DNA of 36,221 nt from Ureibacillus endophyticus (GCF_003628435.1 NZ_RBZN01000033.1:1-36221), one strand, 5' to 3'. Positions 1 to 8,692 are shown, counted from the stretch's first letter. Translations and numbers: made by a program. Notes: a model not told the origin generated them from the letters alone.

Positions 1-110
1 CAAAAATATGGGCGCAACCTTTTCGGAATGTTTGTCAAGAGCGATTGTCCCCTCGTTCGGAGAGTACTTATCGCCCAATACCTTGTGTTTTTCAATTTTT
101 CATAGAAGTT
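1..110. other. Unidentified left-edge sequence
   Basis: The first ~110 bases look less AT-rich than the promoter region that follows. Two minus-strand frames stay open to the window edge, but neither has a convincing start or RBS and I recognise no family in either. It could be the end of a gene or insertion sequence outside the window. No function is assigned. Confidence 0.25.
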
Positions 111-122
111 TTGACACTACCG

Positions 123-288
123 TTAACTTAATTAATTTAACAACATAATTAACTTAGTTAACTACTTAATAGTATAAACAAATTTATTTTAAAATCCACC
201 ACTATATCCACAAATTACCTGTATCAATTTGATACAATTTTGTACTTACTGTATCAAAACATACCTCTTAAAAAGTTTCTTTTGATAC
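123..288 (+). promoter_or_regulatory. Putative upstream activator sites (GTATCAA dyads)
   Basis: A perfect 15-bp palindrome, GTATCAATTTGATAC, lies at 221-235. The same half-site recurs as GTATCAA at 251-257 and, inverted, as TTGATAC at 282-288. Further upstream, TTAACTTAATTAA (123-135) is repeated with one change at 149-161. The GTATCAA sites lie about 40-110 bp upstream of the -24/-12 promoter at 330-346, where enhancer-binding activators of sigma-54 polymerase usually bind. The activator is not encoded nearby; its identity is unknown. Confidence 0.5.
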
Positions 289-329
289 AAAATTTATATT
301 TTTATAGACTTTTTTAAGGCTTTCATAGT

Positions 330-346
330 TTGGCATGCGATTTGCT
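330..346 (+). promoter_or_regulatory. Sigma-54 (-24/-12) promoter of the MBL-ABC-tat-SDR-BVMO operon
   Basis: The sequence reads TTGGCAT-GCGAT-TTGCT, matching the TTGGCAC-N5-TTGCW consensus except for T in place of the last C. GG and GC are exactly 10 bp apart, as the holoenzyme needs. Counting from the -12 C at 345, transcription should start near 357. That is 25 bases before the ATG at 382, and it argues against the longer frame opening at 349. Confidence 0.72.
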
Positions 347-381
347 TTATGTTTTTGTGTAAGACAAAAGGAGTGATTAAA

Positions 382-1227
382 ATGGCTAAAATTACAGTAA
401 AAGCAGTTCAATGTGGTTCATTCGGACTTGATAGAGATGCTCTCGTAGCAGGTGCTCAATTAACTATTCACAATAAGAATAAGCCTCGCGAATGGTATGC
501 TTGTCCATCATTCACTTACGTTATAGACCATCCAGATGGCAAAATGTTGTTCGATGCTTCTATTTGGCGAGGGTGGAAGGAAGAATGGCCACAAGGTTGG
601 GTTGATACAACAGATTATACAATGGCATCAGACGAAGAATACTTTGAAGCAAGATTAAAACAATTAAAATTGGATCCTTCAGACTTTAAATATGTTTTTT
701 TAAGTCATCTACATTCTGATCACGCAGGTAATGCCCGTTTATTCGCTGGAACAAATGCACAAATTTTAGTTCATGAAAAAGAATTAAATGGAGTAGCTCA
801 GCTAGAAGCAGATGGAAAAAATGCACACAATTTCTTCTTATCATCTGATTATAGCGTTAGCGGATTAAAATATACAACCATGTATGGTGATCAAGAAATT
901 ATGAAGGGCATTCGTACTATTAGCTTACCAGGTCACACTTGGGGCACGATGGGACTGATGATTGAATTAGAACATAGCGGTACCATCATTTTATCTGGAG
1001 ATTCATTATACTTGGCTGATAGTTACCATACTGGTATGGGTTCAATGATTGACGAAAATCGAGACGAGTGGCGCCGATCACTCAATAAAATTAAATTACT
1101 TCAAAAAGCTCATAACGCAATGATTATTCCTGGACATGATCATAATGTGATTCATCACGAATGCTCATGCTCACCTTTAAAATCTGAAAATAAATTACGT
1201 TTATGGCCAGATGCACAATACGACTAA
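382..1227 (+). CDS. MBL-fold metallo-hydrolase, lactonase-like
   Basis: A 281-residue metallo-beta-lactamase-fold hydrolase. HLHSDH at residues 109-114 is the HxHxDH dinuclear metal site. Downstream are a PGHTWG histidine, an SGDS aspartate and a C-terminal PGHDH histidine, completing the usual ligand set. The layout is like the N-acyl-homoserine-lactone lactonase branch, whose members hydrolyse lactones in the cytoplasm. ATG 382 is chosen because AAAGGAG precedes it and the promoter places transcript start near 357; the frame is open 11 codons further up. It is first in an operon ending with a BVMO, so ring-opening of the BVMO's lactone is an attractive but inferred role. Quorum quenching is an alternative. 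No signal peptide is seen. Confidence 0.85.
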   Translation: MAKITVKAVQCGSFGLDRDALVAGAQLTIHNKNKPREWYACPSFTYVIDHPDGKMLFDASIWRGWKEEWPQGWVDTTDYTMASDEEYFEARLKQLKLDPSDFKYVFLSHLHSDHAGNARLFAGTNAQILVHEKELNGVAQLEADGKNAHNFFLSSDYSVSGLKYTTMYGDQEIMKGIRTISLPGHTWGTMGLMIELEHSGTIILSGDSLYLADSYHTGMGSMIDENRDEWRRSLNKIKLLQKAHNAMIIPGHDHNVIHHECSCSPLKSENKLRLWPDAQYD

Positions 1228-1249
1228 TCTATTTCACTAAGAAATAGAT
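1227..1249 (+). other. Intercistronic hairpin after the MBL gene
   Basis: ATCTATTTC (1227-1235) pairs perfectly with GAAATAGAT (1241-1249) around a 5-nt loop. No T-run follows, so it is probably not a strong terminator. It lies between the hydrolase and the binding-protein gene and could adjust transcript stability or relative expression. Confidence 0.4.
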
Positions 1250-1301
1250 GTATAGGAAATATCAATTATAAAAAATGTCCATTTCGGAAAGGAGCAATTA
1301 A

Positions 1302-2573
1302 ATGAAAAACTTTGAGAAAGAATTAAGCCGTCGTCAATTTTTACAGAAATCACTGAAAGCTACTTTAGCGTTAGGTGTAGTTAGTGGTGCTGGATCGATT
1401 TTAGCAGCATGTTCTTCAGACTCTAATCAACAATCAGTTACAACAAGCGGTTCAAATAGCAAATACAATGTAGGTACTGTTGCAAACCAAACATTTAACT
1501 TAGAAAATACGTACTTCTCACTGTTCGATAATTCTGTTCAAGAAGCTGCTCTTGCATTAGGCCTAACACATTTATTCCAACAGCATGATGGAGATAGTGC
1601 AATTCAATTATCTCAGCTTGATCAACTTGCTACTAATCAAGGAAAAGGCATTATTACGTATGCACCTACTGCAGGTGTAGTACCTACATTTGCCAATACA
1701 GCACAAAGTAAACAATTATATTTAGTAAATATTTGGAATACACCAGCTTGGTTCACGCCTTCCAATGTGGGTGATTATTATGTTCAATACAATGACTATA
1801 ATGGTCGCCAAATGGGTTACGAAATTGCATCATATCTATTTGAACACCTAGGAGGAAAAGGAACGGTACTTCATATTCCAGGATTCCCAGGAACAAGTTC
1901 AGATGAAGCACGTACTGCTGGTATCCAAAGGGCTTTAAAAGAATATCCAGATATTAAATTAGTTGTAGGTCAACCAGGAAACTGGAACCGCGTTGATGCA
2001 AAACAAGCAATGGAAGATTTACTCGTTTCTACAAGTAGCTTTGATGGCGTAATCGGTCAAAATGATGATCAAACACAAGGCATTTTACAAGCATTGAAAG
2101 AACGCAATATTAAAGTTCCTGTAGCAAGTATGGACGGGACTCAAGAAGGAGTTCAGTCAATTATTAACGGTGATATTTTATGTTGTGCTGCAATGATTAC
2201 AGCTCACCAAGGTGGCAGTGCGTTAGTTCAAATTTTCGATAAAATGAATGGATGGGAGCCGAGCTTACCTGAGCGTATGATGTTCCATCAACATGCATTC
2301 ATAACGAAAGACAATGCTCAAGCGGTCTACACACGTTTATTTGAAGGTGAAGGTACTGGATTTGATTGGGTAAAAATGTCTCGTGTCTTAACTCCTGATA
2401 ATTGGGATCCACAACTTTTACTTTACCCTATTGACCCATGGGATTTATGGGATGGTCAAAAAGTTGAAAGCGGTATGGGTCTACCACCTGAATATGACGA
2501 GGCAAAGAAAAATGGTGAATTCGAACGCATTACAGAACTATATAAAAACCAATACAAAATGAAATTCTTATAG
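1302..2573 (+). CDS. Tat-exported lipoprotein, ABC importer substrate-binding protein
   Basis: A 423-residue periplasmic-binding-protein-like receptor of the sugar-binding (Peripla_BP_4/RbsB-like) type. The N-terminus is unusual: SRRQFLQ (residues 9-15) is a textbook twin-arginine motif, followed by a modest hydrophobic stretch and a lipobox, LAAC, with the lipidated Cys near residue 36. The receptor should therefore be folded before export by the Tat translocase and then anchored to the outer face of the membrane. Most Gram-positive ABC receptors use Sec, but tatA and tatC lie three and four genes downstream in the same operon, which makes the dependence credible. The mature protein is longer than RbsB (about 300 residues) and ends in a tryptophan- and proline-rich segment. 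The ligand is not predictable; the operon suggests an alicyclic alcohol, ketone or lactone, or a glycoside of one. The RBS is GGAAAGGAG. Confidence 0.88.
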   Translation: MKNFEKELSRRQFLQKSLKATLALGVVSGAGSILAACSSDSNQQSVTTSGSNSKYNVGTVANQTFNLENTYFSLFDNSVQEAALALGLTHLFQQHDGDSAIQLSQLDQLATNQGKGIITYAPTAGVVPTFANTAQSKQLYLVNIWNTPAWFTPSNVGDYYVQYNDYNGRQMGYEIASYLFEHLGGKGTVLHIPGFPGTSSDEARTAGIQRALKEYPDIKLVVGQPGNWNRVDAKQAMEDLLVSTSSFDGVIGQNDDQTQGILQALKERNIKVPVASMDGTQEGVQSIINGDILCCAAMITAHQGGSALVQIFDKMNGWEPSLPERMMFHQHAFITKDNAQAVYTRLFEGEGTGFDWVKMSRVLTPDNWDPQLLLYPIDPWDLWDGQKVESGMGLPPEYDEAKKNGEFERITELYKNQYKMKFL

Positions 2574-2604
2574 ATCATGCCTATGCTATTTAAGGAGGAC
2601 TTAA

Positions 2605-4113
2605 ATGCAAGAGATTATTTTAAAAGTACGTGGTTTAGACAAAAGCTACGGCCCTACTAAAATATTAGAAAACGTAGATTTAGATTTATATAGTAACGAG
2701 ATTTTAGGATTAGTAGGCGAAAACGGAGCCGGTAAGTCGACACTATTAAAAATTCTAGCTGGCGTTACCCCAGCAGATAAAGGTTCTATAGAGTGGCTTG
2801 GGAAAACGGTTTCTTTTTCAAATACCCTTGAAGCTACAGAAAACGGGATTGGTATGGTCTTCCAAGAACAAAATTTAATTTCCGATATACCTGTTTATGA
2901 AAATATGTTTTTAGGAAGGCAGCCTTCTAAATTTTTAGTAGATAAAAAAACCATGATTAATGCATGTAAAGAAATTTTTGATGAATTGAATTTACATGTA
3001 GATCCAACTGTCATTACTGGAACGCTTCCACTTGGTATTCGACAATTTTTAGAGATCGCAAAATCATTAATGCAAACAACGACAGTCAATGGGCGACGAA
3101 TCATTTTGTTGGATGAACCTACCGAAGCATTATCAAAGGATCAACTAGAGATTTTCATGAAAATTATTAAATCAAATAAACAAAACGCTTCGTTCATTTT
3201 TGTCTCCCATCGCTTAAATGAAACCATTGAATTATGTGATCGATTGGTCGCAATGAAGGATGGTAAAGTTGTCACTTCCATGCCTGTTACAGAGCAAACA
3301 ACAGAAGATGATATTCATCAATTAATGGTCGGACGACAACGTGATGTGGAATTTTATCATGAGAATTTACAAGTAGTACCAACAGATGAAATTGTTTTTA
3401 GCCTGAACAATGTATCTTACAATAATAGTTTAGAAGATATTTCTCTAGATATCAAAGCTGGAGAAATTGTAGGACTAGCTGGTATGTTAGGGTCCGGACG
3501 TTCCGAATTAAGTAAACTAATGGCTGGGATTATCAAACCCGATACTGGTGAAATTTCATTTTTAGGCAAGAGTACAGAAAAGGATGATTTATCTAAACTC
3601 GTTAAAAAAGGATTATGCTATGTTCCACCCGAGCGGAAAGAAGAAGGTGTTATTTTACCACATTCAGTGAAATGGAACTTATCTTTGGTTACACCTTCTG
3701 TTTATATTAAATCATTTTTAAACTTAAAAAATGAAAAATCCCGAAATAGTAAAATGGTAGAAAAAATGCGTGTAAAAACACACTCTCTAGATACACCTAT
3801 TGAATTTTTAAGTGGTGGTAATCAACAAAAAGTCGTCTTAGGCAAATGGTTAATTCGCGATGATATTAAATTGATTATCGTAGAAGAACCAACACGTGGT
3901 ATTGATGTAGGTGCAAAACAAGAAATTTATAAATTGTTCCGTGATTTGACAAGCCAAGGTATTTCGATACTCATTAGTACTGAAAATTTATTGGAATTAA
4001 TAGGACTGTGCAATCGAATTTATACCATGAAAGACGGAAAAATTACTGCCGAAATTTTAGCGGATGTAGAGAGCAAGCCCCATGAGATCGATATTGTTAA
4101 ACATATGGTTTAA
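2605..4113 (+). CDS. Sugar-type ABC transporter ATP-binding protein (two ATPase domains)
   Basis: 502 residues, the size of RbsA/MglA-type proteins with two fused nucleotide-binding domains. In domain 1, Walker A is GENGAGKST (about residues 38-46) and Walker B is IILLDEPTEAL. The expected LSGGQ region is degenerate (LPLGIRQFLEIAK), as is common in this family. In domain 2 the P-loop is the degenerate GMLGSGRSE, while LSGGNQQK and EEPTRGIDVGA are well kept. It energises import through the permease that follows. AAGGAGG precedes the ATG, 31 nt after the receptor gene. Confidence 0.93.
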   Translation: MQEIILKVRGLDKSYGPTKILENVDLDLYSNEILGLVGENGAGKSTLLKILAGVTPADKGSIEWLGKTVSFSNTLEATENGIGMVFQEQNLISDIPVYENMFLGRQPSKFLVDKKTMINACKEIFDELNLHVDPTVITGTLPLGIRQFLEIAKSLMQTTTVNGRRIILLDEPTEALSKDQLEIFMKIIKSNKQNASFIFVSHRLNETIELCDRLVAMKDGKVVTSMPVTEQTTEDDIHQLMVGRQRDVEFYHENLQVVPTDEIVFSLNNVSYNNSLEDISLDIKAGEIVGLAGMLGSGRSELSKLMAGIIKPDTGEISFLGKSTEKDDLSKLVKKGLCYVPPERKEEGVILPHSVKWNLSLVTPSVYIKSFLNLKNEKSRNSKMVEKMRVKTHSLDTPIEFLSGGNQQKVVLGKWLIRDDIKLIIVEEPTRGIDVGAKQEIYKLFRDLTSQGISILISTENLLELIGLCNRIYTMKDGKITAEILADVESKPHEIDIVKHMV

Positions 4114-4154
4114 CTCTAAAGAAGCTCCATCACTTTTAGGAGGTATCTTATTGT

Positions 4155-5129
4155 ATGGAAAATATTAAATCCTTACCAATAGAAAAGAAGTTTAATTGGA
4201 ATAAGTTGAAAGACATACTTCTGCCGTTTCTAGCTCTTGCGATTTTAGTAGTTGTGTTTTCAATTATGAATGAAAACTTTTTAACAGGCAATAACATCTC
4301 AAACTTACTACGGCAAATGTCGATTTTATTAATTGTCGCCCTTGCTGGTACACTAGTTATTTTAATTGGTTCAATTGATTTATCGGTCGGATCGATCGTT
4401 ACATTAAGCGGTACAATTGCAGCTTTAACTATCCCAACAATGGGTGTATGGGCTGTATTTGTCGGTATGGCGATTGGTATGATTGCTGGAATGATTAACG
4501 GCTTAATTTTCACAATATTCAAAATTCCGTCGTTTTTAGTTACTTTAGGTATGATGTCTGCTTTTGCTGGTTTATCCAACTACATTTCACAAGGTAAGCC
4601 GATTACATTTTTTAATCAATCTTTTAGTAACTTAGCCCAAGGAGCTCTCATTCCTGGCATACCAAACCTATTCTTATTCGGCATCATTTGCTTTGTTGTC
4701 ATGTACTTAATTTCCACTCGAACTGTTTTTGGACGTAATGTATTTGCAGTTGGTGGTGGAGAAAAAGTTGCTGCACTATCTGGTATTAAAATTAATCGTT
4801 TAAAAGTAATCGTTTTCTCCATTTCAGGTATTCTTTGTGGTTTAGCAGGAGCTCTATTAGCTGCTCGTATCGGAGCTGGAACACCTCGTATGGGTGATCC
4901 CTATTTATTAGATTCAATTGCAGCAATCGTTATTGGTGGTACAGCTTTATCTGGTGGTATTGGCGGTATTCAAAAAACAATTATTGGTGTTTTAGTAATT
5001 ACAGTTTTATCAAATGGAATGAATATTACAGGTATTCATCCTTATATCCAGGAGATTGTAAAAGGGATTGTGGTAGTCGCTGCTGTAGCTGTTACAACAG
5101 ATCGTAACAAGTTTTCGTTAACAAAATAA
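4155..5129 (+). CDS. Sugar-type ABC transporter permease
   Basis: A 324-residue polytopic membrane protein of the RbsC/BPD_transp_2 family, with about eight to ten hydrophobic helices. The family segment IGSIDLSVGSIVTLSG is near residue 75, and GGTALSGGIGGIQKT is in the C-terminal third. One permease gene with one fused ATPase gene implies a homodimeric channel. It lies between the ATPase and tatA with short spacers (41 and 24 nt). Confidence 0.93.
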   Translation: MENIKSLPIEKKFNWNKLKDILLPFLALAILVVVFSIMNENFLTGNNISNLLRQMSILLIVALAGTLVILIGSIDLSVGSIVTLSGTIAALTIPTMGVWAVFVGMAIGMIAGMINGLIFTIFKIPSFLVTLGMMSAFAGLSNYISQGKPITFFNQSFSNLAQGALIPGIPNLFLFGIICFVVMYLISTRTVFGRNVFAVGGGEKVAALSGIKINRLKVIVFSISGILCGLAGALLAARIGAGTPRMGDPYLLDSIAAIVIGGTALSGGIGGIQKTIIGVLVITVLSNGMNITGIHPYIQEIVKGIVVVAAVAVTTDRNKFSLTK

Positions 5130-5153
5130 ATTAAAAATTCAAGGAGTGATTAT

Positions 5154-5342
5154 ATGGGAATCGGATCGATTGGAATTCCAGGTTTAATCTTAATTTTAGT
5201 AATAGCACTTGTGATTTTCGGACCGAAAAAATTGCCTGAGATTGGCAGTGCCATGGGCCAAACATTGAAAGCGTTTAAAAAAGAAACAAAAGAGCTTACA
5301 GAATCATTTGACGAGACGGTAGAAACACCAAAAGAAAAATAA
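5154..5342 (+). CDS. tatA: Twin-arginine translocase subunit TatA
   Basis: A 62-residue protein with the complete TatA plan: a short N-terminus, one membrane helix ([14 protein letters not shown]), the [10 protein letters not shown] hinge, an amphipathic helix ([17 protein letters not shown]) and an acidic tail. It forms the protein-conducting assembly for folded twin-arginine substrates. Finding it inside a transport/catabolic operon with tatC, and no tatB, matches the minimal TatAC pairs of Bacillales, which can be dedicated to one neighbouring substrate. Here the likely client is the SRR-bearing binding protein at 1302-2573. Confidence 0.95.
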   Translation: MGIGSIGIPGLILILVIALVIFGPKKLPEIGSAMGQTLKAFKKETKELTESFDETVETPKEK

Positions 5343-5382
5343 ATTATTAGGCAAAATAAATTTCAAGAAAGGAGGAAAAGAT

Positions 5383-6108
5383 TTGGAAAATCAAACAATG
5401 AATGTTATCGAACACCTTGGTGAATTAAGAAAGCGCATCATTTCTGTTTTAATATTTTTCACTGTATTTTTAATCGTTTCTTTCTTTTTTGTAGAAGATA
5501 TTTATGCCTTTTTAATAAAGGATATAGAACAGCCACTCGCTGTTCTTAGTCCTACAGATATCATTTGGATATATTTTTGTATTGCATCCGTTGCAGCGCT
5601 CGGTATCACTACCCCCTTTTTCTTTTATCATGTGTGGAAATATGTTTCACCAGGATTAACTGAAGAAGAAAGAAAATCTAGCGTTATGTTTATCCCTTCT
5701 TTTTTCATCTTATTTTTCCTTGGGATAACATTCGGATTTTACATCATTTTCCCTACAGTATTACAGTTTCTTTTAGGCATGGTCAACAGCATGTTTGAAG
5801 CCGTATTTACTGTAGATAAATACTTTAAATTTTTGTTTATGTTAACCGTGCCGTTAGGGATAATTTTCGAGCTACCAGCAATTGTAACATTTTTAACTAA
5901 AATCAAAATTTTAACCCCAGATATATTAACTAAATATAGAAAGGGTGCCTATATGATTTTAGTAATAGTTTCCGTGATTATCACACCACCTGATTTTATA
6001 TCAGATATTTTAGTCATCGTTCCGCTATTCATTCTCTATGAAATTAGCATCATTTTATCTAAATATACTTATCGAAAAGTTAGAAATGAAGTAGAGGTAT
6101 TAAATTAA
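5383..6108 (+). CDS. tatC: Twin-arginine translocase subunit TatC
   Basis: A 241-residue integral membrane protein with six hydrophobic segments. It has the N-terminal HLGELRKRI motif that takes part in signal-peptide recognition, FFYHVWKYVSPGLTEEE in the first cytoplasmic region, and IITPPDFISD near the end. It is the receptor for the RR signal peptide. The start is TTG, seven bases after AAAGGAGGAAAAG. The gene follows tatA by 40 nt and precedes the SDR by 26 nt, so it is embedded in the catabolic operon. Confidence 0.95.
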   Translation: MENQTMNVIEHLGELRKRIISVLIFFTVFLIVSFFFVEDIYAFLIKDIEQPLAVLSPTDIIWIYFCIASVAALGITTPFFFYHVWKYVSPGLTEEERKSSVMFIPSFFILFFLGITFGFYIIFPTVLQFLLGMVNSMFEAVFTVDKYFKFLFMLTVPLGIIFELPAIVTFLTKIKILTPDILTKYRKGAYMILVIVSVIITPPDFISDILVIVPLFILYEISIILSKYTYRKVRNEVEVLN

Positions 6109-6134
6109 TTACTAATTAAGATAGGAGAGTAAAA

Positions 6135-6893
6135 ATGAAAAGATTAGAAAATAAAGTTGCTATTATTACTGGTTCCGCTTCTGGTATGGGGCGCTCGACT
6201 GCTGAATTATTTGCAAAAGAAGGTGCAAAAGTAGCGGTTACAGATTTAAATGTAGAGCAAGGTCTAGATGTTGTTGAAAATATTAAAGCTGCTGGAGGTG
6301 AAGCTCACTTTTGGAAATTGGATGTTTCCTCTGAAGACAGTATTAAAACTGTTTACGCAGAAGTCGTTGAAAAATGGGGAAAATTAGACATTTTAATTAA
6401 TAATGCTGGTGTAACAGGTGTAGATAAACCAACTCATGAGTTATCTGAAGAAGAATGGGATTTTGTATTTAATGTTGATGTAAAAGGCGTATTCTTCTCT
6501 ACTAAACATGCAATTCCTTATTTAAAAAAGAATGGAAAAGGATCAATTGTCAATTTCTCTTCCATTTATGGATTAGTGGGGTCACATGAATTAACAGCTT
6601 ATCATGCTGCAAAAGGTGCTGTTACTTTAATGACAAAAAAAGATGCCATTACATATGGCCCTGATAATATTCGTGTGAACTCAGTACACCCAGGTACAAT
6701 TTTAACTCCTTTAGTTCAACAATTAGCGGATAATTCGCCTGGGTATAAAGAAAATCAAATTAAAAAGCACCCGATTGGTTTTTTAGGAAAACCGGAAGAT
6801 GTTTCTTACGCTGTCCTATTTTTAGCTTCCGATGAGGCAAGGTTTATCACAGGTGCATCCCTTGCTGTTGATGGTGGTTATACAGCTCAATAA
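6135..6893 (+). CDS. Short-chain dehydrogenase/reductase, alicyclic alcohol dehydrogenase-like
   Basis: A 252-residue classical SDR. TGSASGMG (12-19) is the nucleotide loop, Asp37 at the end of strand beta-2 predicts NAD(H) over NADP(H), NNAG is at 89-92, and the catalytic set is Ser142/143, Tyr156 and Lys160 (YHAAK). The style resembles cyclopentanol/cyclohexanol dehydrogenases more than FabG, though family sequence alone cannot fix the substrate. Placement directly before a BVMO fits the classical pair in which the SDR oxidises a secondary alcohol to the ketone the BVMO uses. The RBS is GGAGAG. Confidence 0.88.
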   Translation: MKRLENKVAIITGSASGMGRSTAELFAKEGAKVAVTDLNVEQGLDVVENIKAAGGEAHFWKLDVSSEDSIKTVYAEVVEKWGKLDILINNAGVTGVDKPTHELSEEEWDFVFNVDVKGVFFSTKHAIPYLKKNGKGSIVNFSSIYGLVGSHELTAYHAAKGAVTLMTKKDAITYGPDNIRVNSVHPGTILTPLVQQLADNSPGYKENQIKKHPIGFLGKPEDVSYAVLFLASDEARFITGASLAVDGGYTAQ

Positions 6894-7004
6894 TCTATTA
6901 AACAATCAACTTATCAAGAATCCATTTACATTAAAGGTGGTGAGGTACATCCTTTCAATCCAAAGTGCTATGAAACTCGCTTATTAGCATTCATTAAAAA
7001 ATAA
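6894..7004 (+). other. Open frame in phase with the SDR, possible gene remnant
   Basis: After the SDR stop codon the same frame stays open for 36 codons and ends at 7004. It reads like the C-terminus of a soluble protein (…GGEVHPFNPKCYETRLL…), but there is no plausible start codon with an RBS. The 133-nt spacer is much longer than the other spacers in this operon. It may be the tail of a deleted gene, or chance. Confidence 0.25.
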
Positions 7005-7026
7005 TAACATTAGGGGGAAAATAAAT

Positions 7027-8643
7027 ATGAGTAAATTAGATGCAAATTTAGATTTTGATGCAATTGTAATCGGTGGAGGTTTCAGTGGAATTTATGCAGT
7101 TCATCGCTTAAAAAATGAACTTAATTTAGATGTTATTGCTTTTGAAAAAGGTGGACATGTTGGTGGTACTTGGTACTGGAATCGTTACCCTGGTGCCCTA
7201 TCAGATACGGAAAGCTTTGTTTATCGCTTTTCTTTCGATAAAGAGTTATTACAAGAATACACTTGGACACATAACTATTTAACACAAAAAGAAGTTCTTA
7301 ACTATTTAACACACGTAACTGAACGTTACAACATTAAGGATAATTTTAAACTTAATACAGAAGTTACGAAAGTAAAATTTAATGAAGATGAATCTTATTG
7401 GGAAGTAACTACCAACCATGAGAAAACTTATACTGCTCAATTTTTAATTTGTGGATTAGGGCTTTTATCGGCAGTTCATAAACCGAATATTCCTGGAATT
7501 GATAACTTTAAAGGTCAATATTATCATACTGCACAATGGCCAGAAAATGCCGACTATAAAGGGAAAAAAGTTGGCGTAATTGGAACAGGTTCTACAGGTA
7601 TTCAGTTAATTACAGCAATTGCTCCTGAAGTAGAGCATTTGACTGTATTTCAACGTACTGCTCAATATAATGTGCCATTAGGCTATAGAAAGCAGTCAGA
7701 AGAAGAAATTGCTGAAATTAAAGCGAATTATGATCAAATTTGGGATACCGTTAGAAACTCCGTCACTGCCTTCGGTTATCCAGATACAAATATTAGTGCG
7801 ATGGATCACTCGGAAGAAGAACGCGAAGCGAAATTTGAAGAAGCATGGAAACGAGGAAATGGTTTCTATTTCTTAAACCATGTTTTCAATGACCTTGCTA
7901 CAAATCGTGAAGCAAACGATGCCGCAGCGAATTTTATTAAGAAAAAAATTAAAGAAATCGTTAAAGATCCTGAAACTGCAGAGAAATTAACACCTAAAGA
8001 ACCATATGCAAGACGACCATGTGCGAATGATGGTTATTATTATACTTTCAACCGCGACAATGTATCATTAGTGGATATTAAAGCGAATCCAATTGTAGAA
8101 GTTACTGAGAAAGGAATCCGTACTACAGAAGGTGAACATGAATTAGATGTGATTATTTTCGCTACAGGGTTCGATGCAATGGATGGAAATTACACTAAAT
8201 TCCCTATGATAGGACGTAACAATGTTGTTTTAAAAGATAAGTGGAAAAATGGATCAAGATCATATTTAGGAATTATGGAATCTGATTTCCCTAATATGTT
8301 TATGTCACGTGCTCCATTAAGTTCATTTACAAATAACCCTCCTGCAATTGAATCAGAACTAGGTTGGGCGATAGATCTTATCAAATATTTAATCGATAAT
8401 AATTTACGTACTGCAGAACCAACAAAAGAAGCAGTTGATGGTTGGTACGATTTATGTCTGAAATTATCAGAAGGTTCATTATTCGGTGAAACGCAATCTT
8501 GGATTTTTGGCGCAAATATCCCAGGGAAACCAGTTTCCGTAAGATTCTACATGGGTGGTATGGGTAATTATAATAAAGAATTAGAAAAGAGAGGTTTCTC
8601 GGAATTAGTGTTTGACAAGGCCCTTGAAAAAAGTGATAGATAA
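7027..8643 (+). CDS. Flavin-dependent Baeyer-Villiger monooxygenase
   Basis: A 538-residue type I BVMO. The FAD Rossmann motif GGGFSG is at 16-21 and the second (NADPH) motif GTGSTG at 186-191. The family fingerprint FxGxxxHTxxWP is intact at 161-172. IFATGFDAMDG, also typical, occurs in the second half. It inserts one O2-derived oxygen next to a carbonyl, giving an ester or lactone, with NADPH and FAD; it is cytoplasmic. The length and the GGTWYWNRYPG segment are like cyclohexanone/cyclopentanone monooxygenases. It is the last gene of the operon, followed by a terminator. Substrate range cannot be read from sequence. Confidence 0.93.
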   Translation: MSKLDANLDFDAIVIGGGFSGIYAVHRLKNELNLDVIAFEKGGHVGGTWYWNRYPGALSDTESFVYRFSFDKELLQEYTWTHNYLTQKEVLNYLTHVTERYNIKDNFKLNTEVTKVKFNEDESYWEVTTNHEKTYTAQFLICGLGLLSAVHKPNIPGIDNFKGQYYHTAQWPENADYKGKKVGVIGTGSTGIQLITAIAPEVEHLTVFQRTAQYNVPLGYRKQSEEEIAEIKANYDQIWDTVRNSVTAFGYPDTNISAMDHSEEEREAKFEEAWKRGNGFYFLNHVFNDLATNREANDAAANFIKKKIKEIVKDPETAEKLTPKEPYARRPCANDGYYYTFNRDNVSLVDIKANPIVEVTEKGIRTTEGEHELDVIIFATGFDAMDGNYTKFPMIGRNNVVLKDKWKNGSRSYLGIMESDFPNMFMSRAPLSSFTNNPPAIESELGWAIDLIKYLIDNNLRTAEPTKEAVDGWYDLCLKLSEGSLFGETQSWIFGANIPGKPVSVRFYMGGMGNYNKELEKRGFSELVFDKALEKSDR

Positions 8644-8692
8644 GAAGATTTAGAAGACCTTTCCTTTCCCCTCCCCTTTAATTAAATTATAT

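Noticed and set aside
349-381. Eleven extra codons before the MBL gene start
   Set aside because: The upstream ATG has no RBS and lies before the predicted transcript start (about 357); ATG 382 follows AAAGGAG.
4148-4579. 143-codon minus-strand frame over the permease gene
   Set aside because: Low-complexity Ile/Pro/Thr translation typical of the antisense of membrane helices; no RBS.
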